A stretch of DNA of 45,865 nucleotides from Protostelium mycophagum (GCA_002081555.1 MZNV01001606.1:1-45865); one strand, 5' to 3'; counted from the first letter of the stretch, positions 20,138 through 32,437 are shown. The notes: generated by a model not told the origin, from the letters alone. Numbers and translations are program-made.

Positions 20138-21774
20138 TGCACACCTCACCGCTGTCTATACTTCTATTCGTCCTCAGCTGTTGCAGTTGCTTCGCTCAGA
20201 ATGCTACAGAGACTGGAGCAGCGATAAACTCTACAATACCGGCCATCCCAACACGAACACCCAACTGCTGGCTATATAAGTAAGTATTTAGAATGAGATC
20301 TTGTAAGACTCAGCCTTTACTAGCCCCGACTGTAATGGAAACGGTGTCTGTCTGAATGATGGGACATGCAAGTGTTACTACGGGTATGAAGCCGAGTGTA
20401 AGAGTAACACACTGACATCATGCAGTTACTTTGGCTTACAAAATACCAACAGAGGAGGTCCAGGAGATGACTGCCCTTACAGTGAGTTTTTTGAGAATCA
20501 AAGATGGAATGTTGAGATGACTTGAGGCGTTCTGCAATTACCGGGTGTCTTTGAGAATTACATCAGAGGCACGATGATCTATCAGGGCGTCATTTCTGGA
20601 GTGCTGATTATCCTGGTTGTATACAGGTTGGTGTTGCAGTGGTTTATCTCTCGAACAGATGCAAACATGTCCGCGCTGATCACTTGGTGGGTTCTACTCC
20701 TCGTATTACTCTATGCCATCAGTAAGTTTTCTGGTCCCGAATGACATTGAGCCGCGACAGTCGACTTTCTTTGTTGCATCGAGTATTGGGGCATGTTCGG
20801 AAGGATCAGTTACCCTGCCATGTTTAGCCTCTATAGTTTTGCCGCACCACTCTTTCTTCTCATCTTTACCTCCCTCCTCTTCCACTGGTGAGTCTCAAAG
20901 TCTTAAAGTGTTGAAGGCTGATGACGTCATAGGATCGAATTGTACTGCTCCTCTGTGAGGAAGATGAGAACGGAGCAGATGCTGAAGAAGATCAAACCCG
21001 ATTATCGGTCCAATCTCAGTGTGGAAGAGGTGATTACTCGATTGAACAAAATGTGATGCTCACACGCACAGATCATGCTCAAGATGCATTTCCTCTCGAG
21101 ATTCCGATTCCTTTATCTCGGTCTATCTCTCATTTCTTTTGCCGTCCACATTGCATGTGTGAGTCTTTGTGATGACAATGATCCCATCCTGAAATGATGC
21201 GTATACAGTCCATCATCAACCTCCGTGGAAGGAGCTTACAGCTATCTGACGCCTACAACACCTTCTACAACATTTATTTTGTGGTGATGTGGATCCTCTT
21301 CAGCATCGGTTATGTCATCTATGGCTTCAGACTCTTTCAAATCCTCCCCAGCGGAATGAACGCCCGTCTGATTTCAGTGAGTGACGTCATCACGTGATAT
21401 CTCGATCATGTGTTGCCATGACAACGTGTACACCCATTGTACATGTTGTGATGAATAGATGACAAGATGCTGACAGATGAGCAGACCATGTCGCTCATTG
21501 CCATCATCGCGGTCTGCATGCTCGTTGTAAATTGCTCGACTTACGCCCTCTCTTTCCAAACGAATGCCGGTATAGAGGATACCTTGGTGAGCTCTCATCA
21601 TCTGGCAAAGACATCACAATCATGTGTTGCCATGACAACATGTACACCCAATGTACATTGTTGATGAACAAATGACAAGATGCTGACGATGAGCAGACCA
21701 TGGGAATGGCACAAATGGCTCAACCCTTCATTGATCAAATCATTAGGAACAAAGAAGTCTGGAGGAGACAGTAG
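20138..21774 (+). CDS. secreted-signal, EGF-like, multi-pass membrane protein
   Basis: ATG 20138 gives a signal peptide (MHTSPLSILLFVLSCCSCFA) followed by NxT/NxS sequons. The second exon (about 20320-20480) has an EGF-like module, CNGNGVCLNDGTCKCYYGYE. Later exons give about seven hydrophobic helices: VISGVLIILVVYRLVLQW, WWVLLLVLLYAI, a segment near 20765-20890, RFLYLGLSLISFAVHIACS, FYNIYFVVMWILFSIGYVIY, and LIAIIAVCMLVVNC. The end is at TAG 21772-21774 in the frame favoured by splice phase; another frame of the last exon would extend to about 21831. It resembles an adhesion-type 7-helix receptor or a THH1/TOM1-like membrane protein in layout, but I do not recognise the family. Its last two introns are near-copies of each other (see the separate entry). 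Confidence 0.65.
21411..21702 (+). repeat. duplicated intron segment (copies 21411-21490 and about 21626-21702)
   Basis: Two consecutive introns of the EGF membrane-protein gene (21377-21484 and 21587-21696) share about 80 nt with few differences, starting TGTTGCCATGACAAC and ending GAGCAG|ACCATG, so the first six exon bases after each are also identical. The 102-nt exon between them (21485-21586) is unique. Confidence 0.75.
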
Positions 21775-22143
21775 CATCCAATTTACAGAACAAACACACA
21801 GCAAGACACTCGATGTGGAGATGCAGCCTTGATAAAACGAAATATTATTGCAGTTTATACTTCGATCCATTTATATATCCATCGTGAACTCCTGGTTGTT
21901 GATGGCCCCGAAGATGATCAACACGCAACATCGTGCGCAAAGGCGACAAGAATGATCACGAAAGGTATTTACGTGGGCATAAGAATTGATTTCCAAATTA
22001 GGAATTTTTCGTGTGATGAGAATAGGTTAAGAAAAATCCAGATATCCATGCAAAACCCTGAGAGGCTGTCCGAACCCTGAAACAAATACGTTTAGCTTGA
22101 AGAGAGGACATTTTCTGAGGCTCCGAAAGAAAAGAAGAGAGAG
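21775..22143. other. intergenic region upstream of mucin-like protein A
   Basis: 369 bp. On the minus strand near 21885-21960 there is a short hydrophobic frame (CCVLIIFGAINNQEF), but no start or second exon could be joined to it. No gene is called. Confidence 0.35.
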
Positions 22144-22956
22144 ATGAGAGTCATCGTTGCAGTATTACTGGCCTTTGCCCTGGTGTCCGCCACCACCACA
22201 ACCGCCACAGAGACCTCTCCCATCTCAACATCTGTTGTCGTGTCCACCACAGCTCAGTCCACCACTGCCGAACATTCCACCACAGCTCAGTCCACTACTG
22301 CTGCACATTCCACCACAGCTCAGTCCACTACTGCTGCACAGTCTACTACAGCTCAGTCCACTACTGCCGAACAGTCCACCACAGCTCAGTCCACTACTGC
22401 CGCACAGTCTACGACAGTTCAGTCCACCACTGCCGAACAATCCACCACCAACAGACAATCCACATCCGCACAGCTCTCCACTTCTGCACAGATCACGACC
22501 ACAGTGATTCCTCCCACCACCACCACCATCCCTGTTCCCGATCTGACCGGAAAATGGAGCGTCTCTAACGTCTCATGTGCCTCTAAGGCAGTCTTCGACT
22601 CTGCCTACAATGTTGCCTATGTCAACACCACTCTCTTCTTATTCAGCCCCGTGACCACCGGTTTTGCCGGCGGTCTCGTCATGGAGTACGGTAATGGAAC
22701 TTTTGTCGGTGTCTCTAGCGCCCTCTCTGCTTGCCACGGAACAGCGACAGGAAACAACGGACAGATCATCTGTGTCATCCCTCAACAAGGATTGGCCCTC
22801 GTCTGCTCTGCACAGCTCACAAGGGATGCCGCGACAACCACCACTTCCAAGCCCGCAACTAGTACCACCTCCACAAAGCCCACAAAGAGCACCACCAACA
22901 GCGGAAGCCTCATCGCCGTCTCTTTCGTCATCTTCGCCATCGTCGCACTCTTCTAA
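22144..22956 (+). CDS. mucin-like GPI-type surface protein A
   Basis: Single exon, 270 residues. Signal peptide MRVIVAVLLAFALVSATTTT; then a Thr/Ser-rich tandem region (about residues 37-100) of 7-8-residue units of the type STTAQSTTAEQ; then a conserved globular domain beginning DLTGKWSVSNVSC (about residue 134) with FDSAYNVAYVNTTLFLFSPV and four to five Cys; then a Thr-rich stalk (TSTTSTKPTKSTTN) and a hydrophobic C-terminus (LIAVSFVIFAIVALF). The globular domain is shared with protein B at 35390-36436. Probably an O-glycosylated, GPI-anchored surface protein; function unknown. Confidence 0.82.
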   Translation: MRVIVAVLLAFALVSATTTTATETSPISTSVVVSTTAQSTTAEHSTTAQSTTAAHSTTAQSTTAAQSTTAQSTTAEQSTTAQSTTAAQSTTVQSTTAEQSTTNRQSTSAQLSTSAQITTTVIPPTTTTIPVPDLTGKWSVSNVSCASKAVFDSAYNVAYVNTTLFLFSPVTTGFAGGLVMEYGNGTFVGVSSALSACHGTATGNNGQIICVIPQQGLALVCSAQLTRDAATTTTSKPATSTTSTKPTKSTTNSGSLIAVSFVIFAIVALF

Positions 22957-23173
22957 AGCGTTTAGAAGAGGAGATAAAGCTGGGTTTTCAGATGGATCTT
23001 TATCTTGCATCTTTACATGATCAGAAAACTTGAATATCTCAAACGATTTTTTACAAATACTTGAAATGATCATACAGGTGATGGAACATTCGATTGTCCA
23101 TTGAAAAATCATTCCTTTATCATCACATTATTTATCTCTTCTCTTCACTTATTCCTCGTGTTGATGTCATTTG

Positions 23174-26100
23174 TCATGTCGATAGAACGGTCAATCTTAG
23201 TATAGTGGGGTGGTGTGTACTTGGCCACAACATGTATCCTCCCTGATCATCTTCAGGAAATACATTCTCTTTACTTCTTCAAAATACAAATAAAACCCAC
23301 AAGATTAAATAATCTCACCAGAATGATTCGACAGATTGAGCCATGTATCAATCGTCTGATCGGACGGTAGTTCTCCGGTGTCGATGACTGTATTTCCGAT
23401 CAAGACATCCACAACCCCTCCGGGTTGATTGCCTTTCATGGCCTGAAAAATTTAAATTTTTTTGATTTGAATTTTTCTGACCAGTCCGACTTCCCGGAAT
23501 TCTTTTTTCACCGGAATTTCCAATAGTTCGTTCCAAACGGGGGAGCGGATGAGACCCTTAGCCAATTGAGAGTTGTAGACGTGAATACCGTTGTAGACAC
23601 TCACAAAGGGTGTACATTTCTCTGGGGGAATTTAGGACGAGAAAATTCCTGTGATTTTATTCGAAAATATTATTGGTAAAAAATTATATTTAAAATAAAT
23701 CACCTTGATTTGGTTTTATGACGGTCAATCTAGCTTCTATAATCCTCAAATATAAAATACCCCTCGTCGCTTTTTCCGTTAGTTTTCTCCGAAATTTCCT
23801 CGAAATTTCCTACCCACGGTCTTGGAGGTCTCTTCATCGCTATCTGAAAATATGGCCAATCTGTCATCTGTCACATCAGTGTCATCATCGAGGTCCAATA
23901 ATTCTGGCTCGGTCTCAAACTCTTGAGGTCTGTAGTGGAGTATGGATATTTGGTTTGGCATCACAATGGTGTTTGTGATGAGGGCAGAGATGGAATCACG
24001 GATCCACGGCTATAATATTATAAATATAATATAATATTATAAATATAATATTATAAATATTATATTATAAATATTATTTTATAAATATAATATAATAAAT
24101 ATAATATAATATTGTAAATAATAAAATATATTTAATACATAAATATAATTTTAATATGTATATCTCTCGACAAAAAGAATTGCAATGGAGGTCTGCCGCA
24201 GCACACATCTACAACGGAGTTGTAGATATGGTTGCAATTTGACGAAAAGAATTTTCGTGTGACAAACATATATAATAATATATTTAATTATAAACATAAA
24301 TTCCTCACCTCTACAAAGGGGAATTCGAGAACGTTGACACCCTTCATGGCCTTAATGGAAATATCAAAGGCGGGCAGTTGTAGAAACGAACATTTGTACG
24401 TGTGTAAATAAGGCGCTCGAGAGAAGAACGTCAAATCCATACGTAACTGTCGACATCAGTTTTACACCGTTGTAGATGAATGATCTTCTTGAATCCAAAG
24501 GAAATCATCTTATTTCTTTCAAATAAGAATTAAAATAAATAAATTAAATTAAAATTAAAATTAAATTAAAATTTAAATTAAAAATAAAATAAATATTACT
24601 TTTCCTTTAAGACTCAGATCCGAGACGGAGAAGGGAACTGTCACATTGATGGTTCTGGTCCCGACAAGCACATCGATTACGGCGTGAAGTTCACCGTTGT
24701 AGACCAAGTCGAGATCAAATGACTACGGGGGTCAAGATCGACGAAATCTCCGCGAAATTTCGACTTACGTAATCGAGATGAGGGGGTTTTTGTCCGGAGA
24801 TGCTGGAGAATCTCGGTGGTTTTTTCCCAAATTCAATGTGAGATACAGATATGGATTCCTAAACATTTCGTAAAAAGGTACTCGAATTGTCACGGTAGTT
24901 ACCGCGTGATCTTGCTTTTATAAACGTCGCAGCAGAGCTGCGGATGTACAAATAAAAACGTATTTATTTGACTTTGGGGATACTCCCAATATCTCGGCAG
25001 CAAAGCTGCATATATTCTCATCTACAGAGTTGTAGTGTGTCAATTCATTACAGAATGGTAGATGAAATATTCCCGGAAAATCTGCCAAAACTCACCACTG
25101 CCGCGGGCTTTCCCTTCTCCAAGGAATTTTCCAAGAGATCTTTCATCGTGTTTTTCGTGATCCTCGTGATCTGATCGATCAGATGAGGCCACAGCTTCCC
25201 GAATAAAGAGTTCAGCCATTCGGTCGTCTCCGATTTCTGTTTGTTGACTGAGAACTGATGACGTCAGATCGTTCTATTTTTAGGTGCATAGTTGTAGAAC
25301 ACCGTCTCATAAAATAATATAAAATCTATTTTTTATTTAAAAAGATATAGAACTTTGAATCATCAATTTTACTCACAAGTGAAGGCATAACTGTCCTCTT
25401 TGCGTTCGTAATCGCCTTCTTTCTCACGGAGCATCTTCCCTTCTCCAATTTGTACAGCGTATAAACCAGTGGAAGTGTCCCTACGACAATCGGTATGATG
25501 TCATGACATATCATGTGATGTCTTAATAATTGGATTTAAATGTATTACTCACAGACAAATGCAAAGTTGCAGTATCCCAAAACGAAGAAGCAAAATACGA
25601 CGACCATGAGCTGCCCGATCTACGATATCATGAGTATGATGTCTTAGATGTCCATCTACAACGAAGATAAGGATCTACAACGGTCACCTTGTCCTCTCTT
25701 TCCCAGAAAGATTTATGATCTGTCGCATCGATTGATGCCATCACGACCTGGTCTCATTAGAATGTGAATTCTAGGATCTTGAAGAAAAATCGAGGAAAAG
25801 TATGCTAAAAATCCGAGAAATTTCACCTTGTCGACAAGTTGTTCGACAGATGTGGCGTCATGTGCATTCTTCTGCATATCTCCAGTGTTAAATCCAAATC
25901 CGTTCCATTCGTCATGGGAACTTAATACAGGGCTATTCACTTCTGATGGTGCCTGAGATATCTCGTCCTGAAAAATATAAATACGTGGTTTATACCGTGG
26001 TCTTCTACGGTAACTACCGCACTTGAATAGGTCCGAATTTACCACACATTTATATTATGTGATATTAAATGATTTATTTTGAAAAATAAATCTTGAAAAT

Positions 26101-26233
26101 GTATAAAATATATTAAATGAAAAATCACTCTGCTCATGGACCTAAAGAATCTGGAGAGTACGGATGGGGAGGATTCAGCACTTACCGTCGGTCTCGGTCT
26201 GTCAAAGATGTCAAAAATGTCAGATCGAGTCAT
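23174..26233 (-). CDS. ESYT: extended-synaptotagmin-like protein (TM, SMP, C2)
   Basis: Minus strand. N-terminus: MTRSDIFDIFDRPRPT from 26233, or an upstream exon from about 26454 spliced over it. Then DEISQAPSEVNSPVLSSHDE, a membrane hairpin (IGQLMVVVFCFFVLGYCNFA, about 25560-25625, and TLPLVYTLYKLEK, about 25440-25490), the SMP lipid-transfer domain (from about 25240: ETTEWLNSLFGKLWPHLIDQ; then LVYNGELHAVIDVLVGTRTI, about 24655-24715; VNVLEFPFVE, about 24310-24340; PWIRDSISALI, about 23975-24005), an acidic linker (LLDLDDDTDVTDDRLAIFSD) and a C2 domain (about 23174-23600: FVSVYNG, RSPVWNELLEIPV, VVDVLIGNTVI). ESYTs tether ER to plasma membrane and move lipids. The Asp residues of a Ca-binding C2 are not clearly present. 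The intron near 24.0-24.3 kb is extremely AT-rich. Confidence 0.72.
24010..24145. repeat. AT-only palindromic repeat tract (ATAATATTATAAATAT)
   Basis: About 135 bp made almost only of A and T in alternating ATAATATTAT and ATAAATATAAT units, self-complementary over much of its length. It lies in an intron of the ESYT-like gene; a similar A/T-only tract lies at about 24525-24597. Confidence 0.7.
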
Positions 26234-26366
26234 GGAGCTTCACTCACATTCCACCAGTGCTCAGAGGTCGTATTGTCAGAGGACTGCTGACGTGATGTGT
26301 TGAAGTATCCGCGATCGTCCTGCGATGTGTGTTGCTGTGTTTTTTTATTACAATTTAAATTTAATT

Positions 26367-28195
26367 TCAGAGCTGTGTTGTCCTTATGATGAGGATCGAT
26401 TTGTGATGATTTCTCGTGAACTTGGTTCGCGAAAATGAATGATGAGAAGAACACGGATCAAGTGTTTTTCCGCTCGCCGGGTGGCCCGTGTTGACCGGCA
26501 AGCCCGATGATTTCCCGGAAGTCTCTTGATTTTGCATTTTGTTCTTGATGATAAAAGGGTTGATAAAAACATTAACAAATGATACACACTTTGCAGAGAG
26601 CACATTGTCACGATTGGCATCTGATCTGCTTCTGGAATGCCCTGGTGATTTAATCTTCTTTTCTTGTGTGGTATCTTCTGATGAAGACGGCTCCCTAGAG
26701 GTGACAAGAGGGCTGGATGATTTCAAATGTTCTCTGTTGGGAACCTTCGGAGAAGCCTCGACAAGTTGTAAGAAAGATGTTTCATGATACATGTGATACC
26801 TCCAGAGAAGCAGATCTTCTATGTGACCTTCTTGGCGAGAGTATTGACCAAACACCTGCAGATACGTTCTTTCTGTCCACTGTATTTGATCAACACGACA
26901 AATCTGGTGATTCCTCCTTCACCCTCTGGTGTCGCTGCCCTCATCAATGTCTCCTTATTCTGAATCGTCAGATCTGTTTTACTCTCGACGATGACACTCG
27001 CAGGACGTGATTGAGAGTAAGCATAATGTAACGTCTTTGGTTGGGCTTTCTCAACCAGACGTGAAAAGTCCATCGGCGTAAGTGTTCGATCGAATCTGAA
27101 TCGGTGCGTAAATGAGCTGACAAGCATGCAAAATACAATCTTTATCCTTCAAAAATCAATTCAAGATGGGCTCTCACTCAGAGAACGCCTCTTCCTTCGA
27201 TGATGTCGGATCTAATGATTTGGACACCTCCCAATATTGGTCGCCTATTTACATTGTTAGTTTATCATCAATTCGATGTGGAATGGCATCCTCCATACAC
27301 CATACATGTCTAATGTATACACACCTTTGGCTTCGGTGAGCCATTTTCTGTACATCTTGGTGAGCTTCCATCTGCCGTTCTGATTAAGCTCTTTTCGTGC
27401 TGATTTAAAGTATTTTCTGTTATGGCTGAGAGTATCCTGAAGAGCTCGCTTTATCGTCCTCCTATGGAACATTAAAATAATGTATGTCATCAAAACAACT
27501 CACTTATTGTGAGATTTCTGGGGCACAAAGTGACTGTGTGTCAAGAGTAGCGGGTAGATATCGTGGTTTAAAGTGTACCAGCCTTTTGGATGTCTCAAAG
27601 TGAGGTAAGAAAGAATGGCGAGGATGACTTCACGGCTGCCAAAGTTTAGGACATTCAAAGGGTATATGGACCCTCACCATCCCAAAGCTTTTCTGTTCAG
27701 ATTGGTGTCGGCTGGATCTAGCAGAGAATCTACACCATGATTGCAAAGATAACAGGATGTATCTTTACAGACGGAAATAGCATCGGACTCTGTTGCTGCT
27801 TCTTCATGTAATGATGATGATGGTGATGTCTTCTCGACCTTCAACTTCTTCTTTGGCGTTTCCAGCACTGGTGTATCTTCGCTTCTCGTCTGCAGGATCT
27901 CATCTATCTGAAAGGTTCTGGCTCCTGGTGTGAATCGAGGAGTCTGCCATGGTGTGGAATGAAATTCATATGGCTGATTCATCAAATCATCAAAGAGATG
28001 TGATGATGAAAAAGACCGTGTTGTGGTGTTTGGTGTTGGCAATTTTCTCAAAAATGAGGGCTCACTGAGTCCATTGGGAGACCAGGGAGTATAGACAGCA
28101 GGTGGCGCCTGCGGAGGAGGAAGCATTGACATCAGAGGTGGTAATTCCAATTTTTTTGTCCTCTGATTGAGCCATGATGGCAAACCACCGCTCAT
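26367..28195 (-). CDS. putative winged-helix (forkhead-like) nuclear protein
   Basis: Minus strand, ATG 28195 (MSGGLPSWLNQRTKKLEL). The N-terminus is Pro/Ser/Thr-rich and disordered, with LETPKKKLKVEK resembling a nuclear localisation signal, and CYLCNHGV. The following two exons (about 27500-27640 and 27320-27455) give REVILAILSYLTLRHPKGWY, then TIKRALQDTLSHNRKYFKSA and NGRWKLTKMYRKWL. The order I-A-I-L, a W/R-I-K helix with L-S-H-N, and a terminal G-x-W-x-L is that of a forkhead domain, but similarity is weak and DEP or other winged helices are alternatives. The C-terminus is Ser/Arg-rich with charged segments. The 3' end is uncertain (26.37-26.6 kb) because two frames are open there. A transcription factor is an inference. 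Confidence 0.5.
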
Positions 28196-28492
28196 ATCTT
28201 CAGGATGTGGTTGGGATGTTTGTGTTCTCTTGTTTATACGAATACGGAATAATCGGCCAATTGTACGTCTAAATCTGATTTTATTTCTCCGTTGTTACGC
28301 TGAAGTCGTGTTCTTCGGGTTTGTCGAGCTCTTTTATGATACTAGGCACCTACATACGGTCATTCTTTATCCTCTAAGCGCACAGAATGTAGATGGCGCA
28401 CTGCCACGAGATATTCGGAGATTTAATCAGTGTATTTTTTTACTCCAGGACCGGAGAGTTTCCGGATTTTTTTCTCCGACCACATCTTGCGC

Positions 28493-28614
28493 TTCAGGAT
28501 TTTTTGACCTGGGCCCAGGTTGCGTCTCATAAGCCAAAATTCACGGTTGCTTACCGCGAAATCACGAAATTTCTTTGATAGACGCAACTTGGGCCCAGGT
28601 CAAAAAATCCTGAA
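28493..28614. repeat. foldback element with 35-bp arms
   Basis: Arms 28493-28527 and 28580-28614 match as an inverted repeat in 34 of 35 positions; the spacer is 52 nt and includes CTTACCGCGAAA. The arms contain the palindrome TGGGCCCA. It lies between the start of the winged-helix-like gene and the 3' end of the RasGAP gene. Confidence 0.8.
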
Positions 28615-28665
28615 GGTTAGGGTTAAGAGGTCTTCGATGGAGACAGATTTTAACGGCAGCGCACG

Positions 28666-31600
28666 TCACCTTACCGTGACTCGAAAATAATGAATCACCT
28701 CTCCCTCTGGAAAATAGGGTTGTAGAGAGTCAAAGTCTTCGAGGTACTTCAATTTCAGCCAGAACTTGCCACTCACAAACGGTCGGAAAGTGCCCAACAG
28801 AATCCTGAACCATATCGTGGGTCTCATGATGAGCATGTTCTTCACATTCTTCTTCATCCTGATGATCATAAATCCATTGTATACACCATTGTAGATGGGT
28901 TGTAGATACAGTTGTAGAATGAGAATACAAGTAGGGAAGACGGACTTTACGTCAAACAGGCTGTAGGCTTGCTTCAGCCAAGCAAGAGAAGGCCTATGGT
29001 GGGATTCCATAGGCGCATGGACCCACACCACCAAGTAGTCCTGTGTGGATAAGCTAGTGAAATTTCACGGAGAACTCACCCTGTTATGTACTTCTGTGGC
29101 CATGAAGGTGACAAAATACAATAGAAGAGATTCCATGTCGACCTGTACGGATCAGATCCTTCAAAAAATAATTCGTATTCATGTCATTGAAGCTTCATAT
29201 TACCGGTGCGAAATACCGTGAAAATCCACGGTATGTAACCGTGATTTTCGAAACCAAATTCGGTACTATCACATGATATTTAAAAACTAAAAAAAAAAAA
29301 TGAAGAGAAAAAGACCAGTTGTAGATGAGTCACCTTTTTGCCCAAGAGCCGGTTGGGGTTAAAAACGAGTACAGGATCTCCATCAATATCTTTCCCTCCC
29401 ACAAACATCAACTATAAACCCTCAGGTCTACCACCGAAATTTCACCGAAATTTCGATCTACAACGAACCTGAAGAGAAGATATGGGGGTCAGGTCACGTG
29501 AGTGTGCGAGGGAGAGGAGGGTCAGGTGTTCTGAAGGCATCAGCAGGGGTGGTGTTCCAAGAACGACGATGTCATTCAACGTCTTCTCGATTCTTTTGAG
29601 TACTTCGTCCTGGAAAATGTCAATTGATTGTTTTTAATTGTGGTTTGTGATCCAGTTTTTTGTTTCTGTATTTTGATGCGAATGTTGGCAAGAATTTCTT
29701 GACATCATCTGACATCTGACATCTGACATATGATATTTGACGTGTAACATATCAACGTTTGACAAGCTCCTCACCTTTTCTTCATCAGCGGCGTGCTGCT
29801 TCGCCACAAAATGTAGCAATTCATTCTGGTGTTTATGGATGTATGTGTACAATAAATTGATAGATGTCTCCAGCTCCATGTCTGTGGGTCTGTGACTGTT
29901 CTCTTTTTTGTTCTCAGAACGATATTCTGTCTGTGAAATTTAAATATCCGAGTTATTTTTCCGAATTATTTTTGTATTGTAGATGTAGCTTTCCAACAGA
30001 AATCAAAATTGTTGCTATGGTGAGGATATCTACAGCTTCACCCCCCGTAAAATCCGAAAATTTCTGTACACTCACATCGGTGACGTCATCGACATAAACT
30101 TCCACTTTTGACGCGTTGTAGTTCATGAATTTGGTTAATTTCTGCATCCACTCCTCTTTTCCCGCGTTCTGAGCGCGCGGGCCGTTGGCAAGCGATTGGA
30201 CCAATTTTGATACTAACATCAAATTTCGCTGACTTCTCGGTGTGACTGCACATAAAATGAGTTTTCGCAGAAAATTCCACAGTAAAGGTTCCAATTGTTT
30301 TGGAATTATTTTTGTGATATTTTTTATTGAAGGGTTCTCTTGTCTAAAATGAATGATTTTAAAATAAAAATATTGTAGATTTCGGTCGATTTATTTAAAT
30401 TCGCGGTAACAAACACGTTAATTACCGAGAATTTCAACGACAATATTTTGTGAAATAAAAGTAAAAATAGTTTCAAAAAATAAATAAACTGACTGGTCGG
30501 CATGAGTCTGTTTGGTGGCGCTAAGATGAAAGGGTTGAAGAACCGCAGAAATAGAAAGTTTGCCACGACGAGTCTGTCCTCCTCGAATTTACTGGCCACC
30601 GTATTTCTTAACATGATGTAGGCCGCTCTCAATTCTCTGCGAAATTTCAATGAAATCTCATCTAAATTTCAATTTTCCTAAAAATTGGAGATTTTATTTT
30701 ATGAAAAATCGAGAAATCATACTTTGGGAATTCATCTACAGAGGTGTAGATGCGGTTTAAAATGGATTGCGTATACTTCTCCAGCATCGCTTGGTTTTTG
30801 TCGACGCTCTCCATCATTTTCAATTTCGTGGCGTCCATCTATACATTATCAATTTTCCCGCCTTTTTTCCCGCGAAAATTCACCTCGAAAGATATGTTTT
30901 CGAGTTGCACAATTTTTCGGACCGGTTCAGCGATGGTCTCTTCTATATACGAGGTGGCGAGTCTTTTTGTGTGTAATGTCATCAGTCTACTGGATAGGTT
31001 ATTCCCCCTGAATAGTGTTGTCGGCTGCACTACAACTATCAGAAAATTGTTGAGAATGACAAAATTCAATAAAATGTTTTATTTAAGATTTTGAAATCTA
31101 TTTGAGAAGTACGAAAATCGTAATTTAAATAAAATATATTCACTTACGTGTATTTGTAATTTCCATCTCAAATGATTTCTGCAATAGATTTTCGATTTCT
31201 GAAAGACCTGAAAACAAGTTGTAGATGCACGTGACCAGACCCCCCACGTCCTCAGCGGTGGCGCTGTCTATAATGGAGTTCAACAGAACTAGTGAGGATG
31301 GATCTGTGGTTAATAGCTGTACAAAATCCGTGGCCTTCTGGACCATCTCTGCGGGGAGACGTGAGGAGTAGAGACATGAGATCATGCGGAAAACTTTCTC
31401 TTTGCTGTTGTTCAGGGTTGAATCTGTGGAATTTAGTGGATTTCGTGATGTGAGCGTGATCATCGTGGACAATTTACAATAACGTGTCGTAACCGTCTGC
31501 ACGTTAACGACCGTAAATCGATATTATACCATTGACAATCCACACCAAAATTTGTTTTGAATTTTTGGTAAAATGTACAACCTATCATTTAATGCAAGAA

Positions 31601-32102
31601 CAAAAACTCACCAACAGCTTCGCTTTTACTTCCACTCGTTGTGATGATCCTTGGAAATGTCGAGAGATCACTCTCACTTCTGACCATCTTTTTCTTTTCG
31701 GCAGAGTCATTCTTCGAGAGCTCTTTCTTCTTCTCCATAGATTTCTCTTTCTTCATCTTCTTCTTCTTCTTTGGTGTGTCTGATTTCTCTTCCTAACATG
31801 AATGAATGGATCGTGATTATCGGTGACTAACAGGAGGCGATGTCCATACGACGTGAATCCGATGTTATTAGATCAACGCCACTGTTGCATTTCCAAATCA
31901 CAAAAGATGTAAGTGTTTCCCATCTTACCTTTGAGTTGATCTTTGAGAGTCTCGGGCTTCCAACCGGCGAACTGGATGATGAAGGAGGACTTCCATTTTC
32001 ATCTCTTCCACTACTCATAAGATCTTTTCCGCTGCTCATGAGATTCAAAGAGGACGAACCCTTCGAGAATAATGGTGCTGAAGTGCGCCTCGATCGGTCC
32101 AT
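28666..32102 (-). CDS. neurofibromin-like RasGAP with CRAL-TRIO (SEC14) domain
   Basis: Minus strand, ATG 32102 (MDRSRRTSAPLFSKGSS). A Ser-rich N-terminus and a Lys-rich segment (PKKKKKMKKEKSMEKKK) precede a helical region with VFRMISCLYSSRLP (about 31140-31420). RasGAP domain: TLFRGNNLSSRLMTLHTKR (about 30960-31017), giving the arginine finger in L-F-R-G-N; TQSILNRIYTSVDEF; ELRAAYIMLRNTV; VVANFLFLRFFNPFILAPP (about 30520-30580), the FLR motif; LMLVSKLVQSLANG (about 30180-30220). After a helical link (about 29790-29880) the CRAL-TRIO lobe follows: DYLVVWVHAPMES, LAWLKQAYSLFD (about 28950-29040), KKNVKNMLIMRPTIWFRILL, PFVSGKFWLKLKYLEDFDSL (about 28730-28790). GAP followed by SEC14 is the neurofibromin order. 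Both catalytic motifs are intact, so Ras-GTP hydrolysis should be stimulated. The true 3' end may lie a little beyond 28666. Confidence 0.83.
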
Positions 32103-32437
32103 GATTCCGGAGATGTTTAAGTGTCAACAGTTAGTTCTGGACACAGATATGGAATTTCAAATATAAAAAATGTGTACACACGGCTCTCTCGTGTTCTGGT
32201 TGCAACTGTGCTGTGTACCAGTCGTACCACTCCTCAACGTGGTGTAGGCGGTAACAACCGTACATGTGACTTTTCTACCTTTTGGTTCAAATTCTTGCGA
32301 AAAGTCGTTAAATTTTTTTAAACAAATTAATTATATAAAATGATAAGATATGACGCGTTGTAGAATTGAAGTCTTATTTTTCTTGGAAGGTGTCAAACTC
32401 GAAACGAGATCGGGTCGACAATTCTCGTGGTGGCAAG
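32103..32437. promoter_or_regulatory. divergent promoter interval (RasGAP / SLC44-like)
   Basis: 335 bp between head-to-head genes. It carries one GTTGTAGA copy near 32358. No other structure seen. Confidence 0.4.

Noticed and set aside
24010-24145. AT-only tract considered as a replication origin or centromere-like element
   Set aside because: It lies inside an intron of the ESYT-like gene and is simple A/T repeat; nothing specific supports origin function.
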